From Micromonospora sp. RHAY321 (lineage in GTDB: Bacteria > Actinomycetota > Actinomycetes > Mycobacteriales > Micromonosporaceae): a stretch of 64,000 nt of DNA. Positions 18,863-27,943 of the stretch are shown piece by piece. Below the pieces are notes generated by a model, which was given only the letters and a program-made list of their open reading frames with translations, did not search any database and was not told the DNA's origin. Where the stretch lies: contig NZ_JAMHIW010000001.1 in NCBI RefSeq assembly GCF_023896955.1, forward strand, positions 620,001-684,000, in the 5' to 3' direction. The position numbers and the translations under genes were made by a program. Every line of letters begins with the position of its first letter. The first letter of the stretch is position 1.

Positions 18863-21417
18863 TGTTCCGGGCGACACTGAAGAGTCTGCTGGCCCGCAAG
18901 GTCCGGCTGATCCTGTCCGGGCTGGCGGTGGTGCTCGGCGTGATGTTCGTGTCGGGCGCCTTCGTGCTCACCGACACGCTGGGCCGCTCCTTCGACTCGG
19001 TCTTCGCCGACGGCTTCTCCGAGATCGACGTGAACGTCACGGCGAAGCCGAAGGTGGAGGTCAGCGAGATCGAGGGTGAGCAGACCGCCACCCCGCTGCC
19101 CGCCGCCGTCGTGGACCGGGTCAAGCAGGTGCCGGGCGTGGCCTCGGCGACCGGCATCGTCAACGCCGACGGCGCCCGCGTGATCGGCAGCAACGGCAAG
19201 GTGATCACCTCGTTCGGTCCGCCGCAGTTGGGCGAGAACTGGACCGGGGAGAGCGAGCTGCTGCAACTGCGGGAGGGCCGCGGGCCGCAGGCCGACGACG
19301 AGATCGTCATCAACAAGTCACTGGCAACGGCGGCGAAGGTGCAGGTCGGCCAGAAGGTCGGCGTCCTCACCGCCTTCGAGTCGAAGAAGCGCGACTTCAC
19401 CCTGGTCGGCATCCTCGGTTACAGCGGTGACCGGGACTCGATCGGCGGGGTCAACGAGGTCTTCTTCACCACCCCGGTGGCGCAGCGGCTGATGATCGGC
19501 GAGCCCGACGCGTTCAGCAGCATCACCGTGCGCGCCGCCGGCGGCGTCTCCGACGAGACGCTGCGCGACGACGTCGCCCGCACCCTGGGCGCCGACTACG
19601 AGGTGAAGACCGGGGAGCAGGTGGCCGCGGACGCTGCGGCCAGCCTGAAGGAGGGCCTGTCCTTCTTCAACAAGATCCTGCTCGGCTTCGCCGCGGTGGC
19701 GCTGCTGGTGGGCACCTTCCTGATCCTCAACACCTTCTCGATCATCGTCGCCCAGCGCACCCGGGAGCTGGCGCTGATGCGCGCCATCGGGGCCAGCGGC
19801 CGGCAGATCATCGGTTCGGTGGTGCTGGAGGCCATCGCGGTGGGGCTGATCGCCTCGGTGCTCGGCCTGGCCGCCGGCATCGGCGTGGGCGCGCTGCTGG
19901 CGTTCCTGTTCGGCAAGCTGGCCGGTGGGCTCACCCTGGCCGGGATCGGCGTGCCGGCGGCTGCGGTGATCGGCTCGTTCGCTGTCGGTCTGGTCATCAC
20001 CGTGGTGGCGGCGCTGCTGCCGGCGCTGCGGGCGTCCCGGATCCCGCCGATCGCCGCGATGCAGGACGTGGCCACCCCGGACCGGCCGTTGACGAAGGTC
20101 ACGATCGCCGGGTCGGTGGTCACCGGCATCGGCGCGGTGCTGCTGTTCCTCGGGCTCAGTGGCAACGCCAGCGGTCAGACGCTGCCCACCATCCTCGGTG
20201 GGGTGCTGTTCGCCTTCATCGGCGTGGCACTGCTGACTCCGCTGATCAGCCGGCCAGTGGTGGCCCTGCTCGGTGCGATCTTCTCCTGGTCGGTCCCGGG
20301 CAAGCTGGGCCGGCTGAACTCCGGGCGCAACCCGCGCCGCACCGCGATCACCGCCGCCGCGCTGATGGTCGGCATCGCGCTGGTCACCGGCGTGACGGTG
20401 ATCCTGGACTCGGCCAAGGGCAGCATCAGCGCTCTGGCCGAGGACACCATCAAGGCCGAGCTGGTGATCTCCGGTGCGCAGGGCGGTCCGCGACCGCCGA
20501 GCTTCGACCCGGCCGTCCTCGACCGGGCCAAGGCCCTGCCGGGCGTGCAGATGGTCGACGGCGAGTACGGCGACATGGCGAAGCTCAACGGCGAGAGCAC
20601 CTGGGTCGCGGCGAGCAGTGACATCGCGTCGCTGCGGCAGATCTTCGGCGCGAAGCCCACCGCCGGTGACATCGACCGGCTCGGGCCGACCCAGATGCTG
20701 GTCAGTTCGGACACCGCCACCTCCCGCAACCTGTCGGTGGGCTCGACGGTCAACGTCCAGCTGACCCGGGGTGAGGCGCGGACGTACACGGTCAGCGGCA
20801 TCTACGAGGCGTCCCAGCTGACCAACCCGGTGACGCTGCCGGCGACGGCCGCGAAGGACTTCGCCATCCCGCAGCCCATCCAGGGCTTCATCCAGCTGGC
20901 CCCCGGAACGCGGGTCGGCGACGTGCAGCCGCAGGTGGAGGCGCTGCTCGCGGACAGCCCCGAGGTGTCGGTGGCCGACCGGGCGGCGTTCATCAAGCAG
21001 CAGACCGGTCAGCTCGACGGGCTGCTCACGATGATCCAGATCCTGCTGGCGTTGGCCATCGTGATCGCCGTGCTGGGCATCATCAACACCCTGGCGCTGT
21101 CGGTGCTGGAGCGGACCCGGGAGTTGGGTCTGCTGCGGGCGATCGGTCTGCGCCGGTCGCAGACCATGGGCATGATCACCGTGGAGGCGGTGGTGATCTC
21201 CGTGTTCGGCGCTCTGCTGGGCGTGGTGGTCGGCAGCGGCCTCGGCGCCGCGGTGGTCGAGGCGCTCAAGGACGAGGGGATCACCGACCTGATCCTGCCC
21301 TGGGGGCAGATGGGCGTCTTCCTCGGTCTGGCCGCGATCATCGGGGTGGTGGCCGCGGTGCTGCCGGCGGTGCGGGCGGCACGGATCAACGTCCTGGGCG
21401 CGATCGCCCACGACTGA
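18862..21417 (+). CDS. ABC transporter permease with two FtsX domains
   Basis: 851 residues. A first membrane helix (about 12-35) and a long extracytoplasmic domain (about 40-260, MacB periplasmic-core type) lead to three helices with the FtsX signature near 270-400. A fourth central helix follows, then RRTAITAAALMVGIALVTG near 490-508 starts the second half, with its own extracytoplasmic domain and final three helices (about 715-845). The duplicated layout is common in actinobacteria for macrolide-export-like systems. Substrate is unknown. It follows its ATPase with overlapping codons and ends at a 16-bp hairpin. Confidence 0.9.
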   Translation: MFRATLKSLLARKVRLILSGLAVVLGVMFVSGAFVLTDTLGRSFDSVFADGFSEIDVNVTAKPKVEVSEIEGEQTATPLPAAVVDRVKQVPGVASATGIVNADGARVIGSNGKVITSFGPPQLGENWTGESELLQLREGRGPQADDEIVINKSLATAAKVQVGQKVGVLTAFESKKRDFTLVGILGYSGDRDSIGGVNEVFFTTPVAQRLMIGEPDAFSSITVRAAGGVSDETLRDDVARTLGADYEVKTGEQVAADAAASLKEGLSFFNKILLGFAAVALLVGTFLILNTFSIIVAQRTRELALMRAIGASGRQIIGSVVLEAIAVGLIASVLGLAAGIGVGALLAFLFGKLAGGLTLAGIGVPAAAVIGSFAVGLVITVVAALLPALRASRIPPIAAMQDVATPDRPLTKVTIAGSVVTGIGAVLLFLGLSGNASGQTLPTILGGVLFAFIGVALLTPLISRPVVALLGAIFSWSVPGKLGRLNSGRNPRRTAITAAALMVGIALVTGVTVILDSAKGSISALAEDTIKAELVISGAQGGPRPPSFDPAVLDRAKALPGVQMVDGEYGDMAKLNGESTWVAASSDIASLRQIFGAKPTAGDIDRLGPTQMLVSSDTATSRNLSVGSTVNVQLTRGEARTYTVSGIYEASQLTNPVTLPATAAKDFAIPQPIQGFIQLAPGTRVGDVQPQVEALLADSPEVSVADRAAFIKQQTGQLDGLLTMIQILLALAIVIAVLGIINTLALSVLERTRELGLLRAIGLRRSQTMGMITVEAVVISVFGALLGVVVGSGLGAAVVEALKDEGITDLILPWGQMGVFLGLAAIIGVVAAVLPAVRAARINVLGAIAHD

Positions 21418-21430
21418 GCAGTCAGTCACC

Positions 21431-21468
21431 ACGGACCCCCGGCGCCGTTCGCGGCGCCGGGGGTCCGT
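21431..21468 (+). terminator. Strong terminator after the ABC permease
   Basis: ACGGACCCCCGGCGCC (21431-21446) and GGCGCCGGGGGTCCGT (21453-21468) form a perfect 16-bp stem with a 6-nt loop. Confidence 0.8.
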
Positions 21469-21576
21469 GCTGTCCGCCTCGGCCGAATCGCCCTCCGGAC
21501 CAGGCCCGAGCTGCCACGATGGCGGTGCCGGCCCGCCCGCGGTTCCCGGCGGCGGTGCCGAGCCGGGAAGGGTGAC

Positions 21577-21954
21577 ATGACCGATCAGGACGGGTACCAG
21601 CGAGCCCTGGACAACGCCGAGCGGCTGCTCGGTCAGCCGCTCACGCTGCCGCTCGGCGAGGGCGAGCCACCGGTCGGGCAGGACTTCCGCCGCCTGGCCA
21701 CCGTGCAGACCTTCGGCGAGGCATGGCCCCGCCCGGGGTTGGACCTGCACAGCCGCTGCCTGGTCTCGGTGGCCATCGCCGCCGCTCTCGGCACCCACGA
21801 GCCGCTGCGCGGTCAGCTGCGCATCGCGCTGCAGTCGGGGGTGACCAAGGAGGAGATCGTCGAGCTGTTCATCCACCTGGCCGCCTACGCGGGAGCCGCG
21901 CGGGCGTTCGACGGCTATCAGGTGGTCGCCGCGGTCTTCGCCGAGCGCCCCTGA
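21577..21954 (+). CDS. Carboxymuconolactone decarboxylase (CMD) family protein
   Basis: 125 residues. The stretch DLHSRCLVSVAIAAALGTHEPLRGQL followed by GVTKEEIVELFIHLAAYAG is the CMD fold. Only one Cys (in SRCLV) occupies the region where AhpD-type peroxidase members carry a CxxC pair, so a peroxidase role is unlikely. The protein is closer to gamma-carboxymuconolactone decarboxylases, but no beta-ketoadipate genes surround it, so the substrate is unknown. ATG 21577 has GGGAAGGG upstream. It is convergent with the HAD gene, 15 nt apart. Confidence 0.8.
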   Translation: MTDQDGYQRALDNAERLLGQPLTLPLGEGEPPVGQDFRRLATVQTFGEAWPRPGLDLHSRCLVSVAIAAALGTHEPLRGQLRIALQSGVTKEEIVELFIHLAAYAGAARAFDGYQVVAAVFAERP

Positions 21955-21969
21955 TCCGCGCCGCCCCGG

Positions 21970-22677
21970 TCAGCCCGTCGCGCCGGCCCGGTCGACCAGC
22001 AATGCGGCGAGCAGCTCCAGGTCCGCGCCGGTCAGGCTCTCCACCTGGTGTACGCCGGCCGTGACCGGCAGCGGCGCCTCCGCGGGTACGGCCAGCACCG
22101 CCGCGCCGGAGGCGAGCGCGCTGGCCACCCCGGTCGGCGAGTCCTCGATCGCCACGCAACGGCTGATCGGAACGCCCAGCAGCCGGGCCGCGGTCAGGTA
22201 CGGCTCCGGGTGGGGCTTGGCGGCGACCACCTCGTCCCCGCAGACCACCACGTCGAAGCTGTCCCGACCCAGGGTGTCCAGGGCGATCTCGACCAGCGGC
22301 CGACCGCTGGAGGTGACCAGCGCGGTGGGGATGCCCGCCGCCCGCACCGCCCGCAGCAGGGCGAACGCGCCGGGACGCCACCGCAGCCCGGTGCGGAACA
22401 GCTCCAGGATCCGGGCGTTGATCCACGCCGCGCTGGCCTCCGGGTCCCGTTCGGGCTGCCCCAGGTCGTCGTGCAGGATGCGCATCGACTCGGCCATGCT
22501 GGTGCCGATGATCGACCGGCGGGCGGCGAGGGAGAGCTCCCCGCCGTACTCCCGGGCGAGCTCCTGGAGCGCGATGTCCCACAGCTTCTCGCTGTCGACC
22601 AGCGTGCCATCCATGTCGAAGAGCACGGCGGCGGGGTGTTGGCTGCTCAGCGGATCCTCCAGGGTCGTGGCCGACAC
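21970..22677 (-). CDS. HAD-superfamily phosphatase, beta-phosphoglucomutase-like
   Basis: 235 residues from GTG 22677 (AGGA 6 nt upstream). The nucleophile motif LFDMDGTLVDSE (about 19-30), motif II VTSSG near 120-124, and KPHPEPYL plus the late acidic IEDSPTGVASA mark a subfamily I HAD hydrolase with a helical cap. Related enzymes remove phosphate from sugar phosphates or 2-phosphoglycolate. The exact substrate cannot be read from the sequence. Confidence 0.88.
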   Translation of the reverse strand: MSATTLEDPLSSQHPAAVLFDMDGTLVDSEKLWDIALQELAREYGGELSLAARRSIIGTSMAESMRILHDDLGQPERDPEASAAWINARILELFRTGLRWRPGAFALLRAVRAAGIPTALVTSSGRPLVEIALDTLGRDSFDVVVCGDEVVAAKPHPEPYLTAARLLGVPISRCVAIEDSPTGVASALASGAAVLAVPAEAPLPVTAGVHQVESLTGADLELLAALLVDRAGATG

Positions 22678-22747
22678 CGGCGATCCTGCCAGGGCCGGCC
22701 GCGGCGGGTGCCGGCGGCGGGCGAAGGGGTGATCCGGGCAACCCCGG

Positions 22748-23491
22748 TCAGCTCAGGTCGCACGCGTCCAGGGATCGCTCGTACCCACGGAAGAACGACT
22801 CGGTGCGCTGCTCGGCCGTGCCGTGCGAACCCTCGGCGAACCACGGCTGGTCCGGGTCGTCGCCGACCGCCGCCAACCCCTCCCGGAACTCGTCCAGGTC
22901 ACCCTCGGCGAGGGTCAGCGCGCCGGAGCGCACCGAGTCGCCGAGGTACGCCCCGGCCATGCAGTCGGCCTGCAACTCCTGCTGGATGGTGAAGGTGGAG
23001 CGGATGCCGAGACGCACCTGGATGCCGTGGGCGTACTCGTGGCCGAGCAGGTAGAACACGAACGCGTCGCCGACCTGGCGGAACGCCGCCACCGACCAGG
23101 TGACGTCGTAGGCGATGAAGTCGCCTTGCGAGCAGTAGACGGCGTTGTTGCGCGGCAGCGCCTGACCGCCGCAGGACACCTGACCCGCCCGCTGGTACGG
23201 GACGATCTGCCGGACCGGCCGGAATCGCTGCCCGGAGGCCTTGAACTGGGCCGCCCAGTACCGCTCGGCGATCGCCTGCGCGTCGGCGACGTCCTGCTGG
23301 AACTCGGCGACACTGGTGGTGCTGTCGGCCCGGGTGGTGCTCGGATCCGGGGCGGCCGTCTGGCGTCCCGGCGCCGGGCGCTCACCCTCCGGCTCGGCCA
23401 CCCCGCCGACGGCACAGGCGACCGACACCAGCGCGGCGATCAGCAGGCCCACCAACGGACCCCGCGCGTCGCGACCTGACCGTGCCCCCAC
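22748..23491 (-). CDS. Secreted or lipoprotein neutral zinc metallopeptidase
   Basis: 247 residues from GTG 23491, with GGGAGG 4-5 nt upstream. A hydrophobic N-terminal helix (LVGLLIAALVSVACAVGG) ends in a Cys that could be a lipobox, although Ser at -3 is atypical. A Pro/Thr-rich linker follows. The catalytic HEYAH near 150-154 and ELQADCMAGAY about 20 residues later give HExxH plus the third zinc ligand Glu, matching the putative neutral zinc metallopeptidase family. YCSQGDFIAYD is conserved there too. It probably acts outside the membrane; its substrate is unknown. Confidence 0.82.
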   Translation of the reverse strand: MGARSGRDARGPLVGLLIAALVSVACAVGGVAEPEGERPAPGRQTAAPDPSTTRADSTTSVAEFQQDVADAQAIAERYWAAQFKASGQRFRPVRQIVPYQRAGQVSCGGQALPRNNAVYCSQGDFIAYDVTWSVAAFRQVGDAFVFYLLGHEYAHGIQVRLGIRSTFTIQQELQADCMAGAYLGDSVRSGALTLAEGDLDEFREGLAAVGDDPDQPWFAEGSHGTAEQRTESFFRGYERSLDACDLS

Positions 23492-23654
23492 TGTCCCTCC
23501 CCTGGCGTCGGTTCCGCACCGGGCAGTACCCCCGACATCGGAGCGCCATTCCACCGACCTGATTCACGGGAACCGGCACCGGATGGTTCACGGCGCGGGT
23601 GCCGGACGACCACAATGGTGCGGGGCGGGTGTCCGTCCGGTCAGGAGGGTCGTG

Positions 23655-24017
23655 GTGCACGTGCTGGGCAGCCGCCGCCGCAGCCAGCCGGCCCCGCCGC
23701 ACGTCGTGTGGCGCTCGCTGCGGGACCCGTACGAGGCCGGCAGCCGGCCCTGGCTGGAGCTGCGCGACGACGAGGTGCCGCCCCGGGTGGTGGCGGGATA
23801 CGCGCCGGTGCTGGTGGTCTGGTCGTCGCTGTGGCCGCACCGGCCGCTGGACCAGGTCCGCTTCGACCTGGCCGCCCAACCGCCCGGTCAGGGCTGCGCG
23901 CTGCGCTGGACGCTCACCACCGACGGTGAGCTGCCGAGCGAGAGCACCCTCGGGTACCTGCGACACCGCCTCAACTACCTGATCAACGACCGGCTCCGGC
24001 TCTCCTACGGCCAGTGA
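23655..24017 (+). CDS. Conserved hypothetical protein, possible SRPBCC-like fold
   Basis: 120 residues from GTG 23655; AGGAGGG lies 7 nt upstream. An in-frame GTG at 23652 is also possible. The sequence has VWRSLRDP near the start, a WSSLWPHRPLDQVRFDL strand region and a final amphipathic helix RHRLNYLINDRLR. The alternation of strands and closing helix recall START/SRPBCC domains. I do not recognise the protein with certainty. It is convergent with a small membrane-protein gene 3 nt away. Confidence 0.6.
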   Translation: MHVLGSRRRSQPAPPHVVWRSLRDPYEAGSRPWLELRDDEVPPRVVAGYAPVLVVWSSLWPHRPLDQVRFDLAAQPPGQGCALRWTLTTDGELPSESTLGYLRHRLNYLINDRLRLSYGQ

Positions 24018-24020
24018 CCG

Positions 24021-24233
24021 TCAGCCGCCGCTGGCGTCGCGCCCCCGCAGCCACGTGTCGCCCTGCTCGGCGTGCCGCTCGGCCTCGTACCGCTGCTGAT
24101 TGGCCCGCGCCGCCCGAGCGGCGGCATCGTCGTCGGCGGAACTCAACCGCCCCCGGTCCCGCCACGCCACCACCCCGAACGCCGCACCCCCCACCACGAC
24201 AAAGATCCCCAGTACCACCCACACGGTCGTCAT
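24021..24233 (-). CDS. Small single-span membrane protein
   Basis: 70 residues. One N-terminal transmembrane helix (TVWVVLGIFVVVGGAAFGVVAW, split here by position 3-24) is followed by a charged, Ala-rich cytoplasmic tail. No motif is recognised. Such proteins are frequent and often unannotated in actinomycetes. Confidence 0.55.
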   Translation of the reverse strand: MTTVWVVLGIFVVVGGAAFGVVAWRDRGRLSSADDDAAARAARANQQRYEAERHAEQGDTWLRGRDASGG

Positions 24234-24290
24234 CCCGCCACGCTAACGACCCCCCACCACCCACCCGACCCCCTCCCGTCCCCTCCCGCC

Positions 24291-24355
24291 CCGGTGATCA
24301 TGAAGTTGTTGCTGGCCGGTGCGGCGTGTCGTGACAACAACGTCATGGTCACCGG
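24291..24355. repeat. 65-bp imperfect palindrome (candidate interspersed repeat)
   Basis: A 21-nt arm at 24291-24311 (beginning CCGGTGATCATGAAG) matches the reverse complement of 24335-24355 (ending CATGGTCACCGG) at 19 of 21 positions, with a 23-nt centre. The position between genes and length suggest a repeated extragenic palindrome or an operator rather than a terminator, as there is no T-tract and it lies upstream of the DGPF gene. Confidence 0.6.
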
Positions 24356-24456
24356 GGTGGTCGAGTTCGCGGGAACTAGCGTGTCCGGGTGGGGTTGGTG
24401 GCTTCGACGTCTCTGGTGAGCGGCGCCGTCGTGGCGCCGGGACAGGAGGGACCACC

Positions 24457-24858
24457 GTGAAGTACATGATCCTGCTCTACGGCTCGCAGCAGGACTACGA
24501 CGTGCTCTCCGGCCGGGCGACCGACCGGCCGGCCATGTCGGCCGAGCAGATCGCGGCCATGCACAAGCACATGGAGACGTTCCACCAGGCGCTCGCCGAG
24601 TCCGGGGAGCTGGTCGACGCCCGCGGTCTCAGCGAGCCGGTGCACGCCCGCCGGGTGCAGGTGCGCGGGGGCGCGCCCGTGGTCACCGACGGCCCGTACC
24701 CGGAGACGCAGGAGGTGCTGGCCGGCTACACCATCGTGGAGTGCGCCAGCTTCGACCGGGCCACCGAGATCGCCGCCGGTCTGGTCGACCCGGACGCGCC
24801 CGGCGGGTACGTGGACGTGCGGCCGGTGCTGGACGGCGTCGAGGACCTGGCCGGCTGA
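24457..24858 (+). CDS. DGPF/YCII-domain protein
   Basis: 133 residues from GTG 24457, preceded by CAGGAGGG. MKYMILLYGSQQDYD begins a YCII fold, and VVTDGPYPETQEVLAGY carries the DGPF(A/Y)ETKE-like motif that names the group. Such proteins are the standard partners of ECF42 sigma factors, encoded immediately downstream here with a 2-nt gap. Their biochemical role is not established; they may sense a signal or act as small enzymes. Confidence 0.85.
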   Translation: MKYMILLYGSQQDYDVLSGRATDRPAMSAEQIAAMHKHMETFHQALAESGELVDARGLSEPVHARRVQVRGGAPVVTDGPYPETQEVLAGYTIVECASFDRATEIAAGLVDPDAPGGYVDVRPVLDGVEDLAG

Positions 24859-24860
24859 CC

Positions 24861-26096
24861 GTGCCGAACCCCGTCGAGGACCTGCTGCGCGACCTCGCGC
24901 CGCAGGTCCTCGGCGCGCTGGTGCGCCGCTACGGGCACTTCGACACCGCCGAGGACGCCGTCCAGGAGGCGCTGATCGCCGCAGCGGGTGGCTGGCCGCG
25001 CGACGGCGTACCGGAGAACCCGCGCGGCTGGCTGATCACCGTCGCGTCCCGCCGGCTGACCGACCTGCTGCGCCGCGAGCAGGCCCGGGTGCGGCGGGAG
25101 GACACCGTGGCGCGGTGGGTGCTGCCCGAGCAGTGGCAGGCTCCGGCAGCGGACCGGCCACCGGCCGACGCCGACGACACGCTCATCCTGCTGTTCCTGT
25201 GCTGCCATCCGGCGCTCTCGCCGGCGTCGCAGATCGCCCTGACGCTGCGCGCGGTGGGCGGGTTGAGCACCGCCGAGGTGGCCCGCGCCTTCCTGGTGCC
25301 GGAGGCGACGATGACCCGGCGAATCAGCCGGGGCAAGCAGCGGATCCGCGACAGCGGACTGCGGTTCGCCCCGCCCACCGGCCCGGAGCGCGCCGAACGG
25401 CTCGCCGCCGTGCTGCACGTGCTCTACCTGGTCTTCACCGAGGGGTACACGCGCACCGCCGGCCCCGGCCTGCTGCGCGCCGACCTGACCGCCGAGGCGA
25501 TCCGGCTGACCCGCCTGGTGCACCGGCTGCTGCCCGATGATCCCGAGGTCACCGGGTTGCTCGCGCTGATGCTGCTCACCGACGCCCGCGCCCCGGCCCG
25601 GATCGGCCCGCACGGCGAGCTGGTGCCGATGGCCGAGCAGGACCGCGGCCGGTGGCGGGCCGACCAGATCGCCGAGGGCGTCGCGTTGATCACCGGGGCG
25701 CTGCCGCGCGGGGTCGTCGGGCCGTACCAGCTCCAGGCGGCCATCGCGGCCGTGCACGACGAGGCGCCCAGCGCGGCGGCCACCGACTGGGCGCAGATCA
25801 CCGCCCTGTACGAGGTGCTGATGGGTATCTCCGACAACCCGGTCGTGGCACTCAACCACGCGGTGGCGGTGGCGATGAGCCGGGGCGCGCTGGCGGGGTT
25901 GGGGCTGCTCGCCGAGCTGGCCGACGACGCCCGGTTGGCCGACGACCCCCGACTGCCGGCGGCCCGCGCCCACCTGTGGGAGCTGGTCGGCGAGCGCGGC
26001 GCCGCCCGGGAGGCGTACCGGATGGCGGCGGCGAGGTCGACGAACCTGGCCCAGCAGCGCTACCTGAACGCCCGCGCGGACCGCCTCGCCGACTGA
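24861..26096 (+). CDS. ECF42-type RNA polymerase sigma factor with C-terminal extension
   Basis: 411 residues. Sigma region 2 (about 5-75, with YGHFDTAEDAVQEALIAA) and region 4 (about 110-170, LSTAEVARAFLVPEATMTRRISRGKQRI) are followed by a 220-residue helical domain. That domain, with YLVFTEGYT, LLALMLLTDAR and ALYEVL, resembles TPR-like repeats. This extension replaces an anti-sigma factor in the group and is required for activity in studied members, to my knowledge. The upstream DGPF gene completes the known pair. Start GTG 24861. Confidence 0.88.
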   Translation: MPNPVEDLLRDLAPQVLGALVRRYGHFDTAEDAVQEALIAAAGGWPRDGVPENPRGWLITVASRRLTDLLRREQARVRREDTVARWVLPEQWQAPAADRPPADADDTLILLFLCCHPALSPASQIALTLRAVGGLSTAEVARAFLVPEATMTRRISRGKQRIRDSGLRFAPPTGPERAERLAAVLHVLYLVFTEGYTRTAGPGLLRADLTAEAIRLTRLVHRLLPDDPEVTGLLALMLLTDARAPARIGPHGELVPMAEQDRGRWRADQIAEGVALITGALPRGVVGPYQLQAAIAAVHDEAPSAAATDWAQITALYEVLMGISDNPVVALNHAVAVAMSRGALAGLGLLAELADDARLADDPRLPAARAHLWELVGERGAAREAYRMAAARSTNLAQQRYLNARADRLAD

Positions 26097-26100
26097 GCCG

Positions 26101-26117
26101 GCGCCGGGTCGCGGCGC
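26101..26117. terminator. Small hairpin between convergent genes
   Basis: GCGCCG (26101-26106) and CGGCGC (26112-26117) pair between the ECF42 stop and the antiporter stop. Short, so weakly supported. Confidence 0.35.
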
Positions 26118-26124
26118 GGACGGG

Positions 26125-27225
26125 TCAGGGGCTCGCGGCCAGGAAGACGAAGGCGGCCAGCAGCACCAGGTGCACGCCGCCCTGCAACAGGGTGGCCCGG
26201 CCCGGCACCACGGTCAGCACCGCCGTCACGGCGGTGAGCGCCAGCAGCGCGAGCTGGGTGCCGCCGAGGCCGAGCAGCAGGGGGCCGTCCAGCCAGATCG
26301 AGGCGATGGCGATGGCCGGGATGGTCAGGCCGATGCTGGCCATCGCCGAGCCGAGCGCGAGGTTGAGGCTGATCTGCACCCGGTCGCGGCGGGCGGCGCG
26401 GGCCGCGGCCAGGGTCTCGGGCAGCAGCACCAGCAGGGCGATGATGACACCGACGAACGCGTGCGGCAGGTTCGCCGCCGCTACCCCGGCCTCGATGGTC
26501 GGGGAGACGGTCTTGGCGTCGCCGACCACGGCGACCAGCGCCACCAGCAGCAGTCCCAGGCTGACCAGCGCGGCGCGGGTGGTCGGCGGCTTGGCGTGCT
26601 CCTCCGCGTCGATCACCCGGCCCTGGCTGTCGACGGGCAGGAAGTAGTCGCGGTGCCGGCCGGTCTGCACGAGCACGAACAGCCCGTACAGCGCCAGCGA
26701 CGCCACGGCGGCGAAGGCGAGCTGGGCCGGGCTGAACTCCGGCCCGGGCCGGGCCGTGGTGAAGGTCGGGATGACCAGACTCAGGGTGGCCAGGGTGATC
26801 ACGGTGGCCAGCGCTCCGCCGGTGCCCTCGGGATTGAACACCGCGACCCGACGTCGCAGTGCCCCGAGCAGCAGGGACAGGCCGAGGATCCCGTTACAGG
26901 TGATCATGACGGCGGCGAAGACGGTGTCCCGGGCCAGCGACTGGGTCTTCTCCGGCCCGCTGATCATCAGCGTGACGATCAGGGCGACCTCGATCACGGT
27001 GACCGCGACGGCGAGCACCAGGGAGCCGTACGGCTCCCCCACCCGGTGGGCGACCACCTCGGCGTGGTGCACCGCCGCGAGGACCGCCCCGCCCAGAAGC
27101 ACCGCGACCACCACGATGACGGGCCCGGGTAGCTGCCGTCCCCAGGTGGCGATCAGCACCAGCACCGCGAGTACGGGTACGGCGACGGTCCAGTCGGTCA
27201 CGCGGGATCGAAGCAGGGCGGCCAT
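26125..27225 (-). CDS. ChaA-like calcium/cation:proton antiporter
   Basis: 366 residues with about 11 membrane helices. Two inverted half-repeats carry the acidic motifs of the CaCA superfamily: AVTVIEVALIVTLM in the first half, and VIIALLVLLPETLAAARAA in the second. NLALGSAMASIGLTIP, a conserved substrate-site segment, follows. These match ChaA-type exchangers, which expel calcium or sodium for protons. A hydrophilic loop (about 190-215) links the halves. CACTCT lies 6 nt before the ATG and might be a -10 for a leaderless mRNA. Confidence 0.85.
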   Translation of the reverse strand: MAALLRSRVTDWTVAVPVLAVLVLIATWGRQLPGPVIVVVAVLLGGAVLAAVHHAEVVAHRVGEPYGSLVLAVAVTVIEVALIVTLMISGPEKTQSLARDTVFAAVMITCNGILGLSLLLGALRRRVAVFNPEGTGGALATVITLATLSLVIPTFTTARPGPEFSPAQLAFAAVASLALYGLFVLVQTGRHRDYFLPVDSQGRVIDAEEHAKPPTTRAALVSLGLLLVALVAVVGDAKTVSPTIEAGVAAANLPHAFVGVIIALLVLLPETLAAARAARRDRVQISLNLALGSAMASIGLTIPAIAIASIWLDGPLLLGLGGTQLALLALTAVTAVLTVVPGRATLLQGGVHLVLLAAFVFLAASP

Positions 27226-27313
27226 GCGTCAAGAGTGCCAGGCCAGGTGATCATGTGCCCACCATCGACGCAGCACCTCGCCACGTCGCAGGTGTCCACT
27301 ACCGTGCAGGGCC

Positions 27314-27943
27314 ATGATCTCCGACCGCCTCGACGCCACCCGCGCCTCCTACGACACCGTCGCCGTCGACTACGCCGAGCTGCTGCACGACGAGTTGGCC
27401 GTCCGCCCCTGGGACCGGGCCATGCTGGCCGCGTACGCCGAGGTGGTGACCGGCCCGGTGGCCGACGTGGGCTGCGGTCCCGGCCGGATCACCGCCCACC
27501 TGGCGGGTTTCGGGGTGGACACCTTCGGCATCGACCTGTCCCCCGCGATGATCGAGGTGGCCCGCCGGACGTACCCGGGGTTGCGCTTCGAGGTGGGCAC
27601 GATGACCGACCTGGACCTGCCCGACGGGGAGCTGGGCGGGGTGGTGTCCTGGTACTCGCTGGTGCACACGCCGCCGGAGCTGCTGCCGGTCGCGTTCGCC
27701 GAGTTCCACCGGGTGCTGGCGAGCGGGGGTCACTTGTTGATCGCGTTCAAGGTCGGCGACGAGCGGCGGGAGCTGACCCACGCGTACGGGCACGACGTGT
27801 CGCTCGACGTCTACTGGGTGCCGATGGACGTGGTCGCGGACCTGGTGACGCGGGCCGGGCTGGTGGAGGTGGCCAGGCTGGTCCGCGAGCCCGGCCTCAA
27901 CGAGAAGTCCGCGCAGGGCTTCCTGCTCGCACGGAAACCGTAA
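27314..27943 (+). CDS. Class I SAM-dependent methyltransferase
   Basis: 209 residues. VADVGCGPGRITAHLAGFG (about 49-67) is SAM motif I, GIDLSPAMIEVARR (about 72-85) contains the acidic ribose ligand, and VVSWYSLVHTPP is motif II. FHRVLASGGHLLIAFK matches the UbiE/Methyltransf_25 group. The target molecule is unknown. TACCGT ends 8 nt before the ATG, so the message may be leaderless. The ArsR gene starts 21 nt after the stop with its own promoter. Confidence 0.88.
   Translation: MISDRLDATRASYDTVAVDYAELLHDELAVRPWDRAMLAAYAEVVTGPVADVGCGPGRITAHLAGFGVDTFGIDLSPAMIEVARRTYPGLRFEVGTMTDLDLPDGELGGVVSWYSLVHTPPELLPVAFAEFHRVLASGGHLLIAFKVGDERRELTHAYGHDVSLDVYWVPMDVVADLVTRAGLVEVARLVREPGLNEKSAQGFLLARKP

Noticed and set aside
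19318..21876. A very long minus-strand frame opposite the FtsX permease
   Set aside because: Composition (Arg/Asp/His/Gln-rich) and complete overlap with a well-supported permease show it to be a frame shadow.
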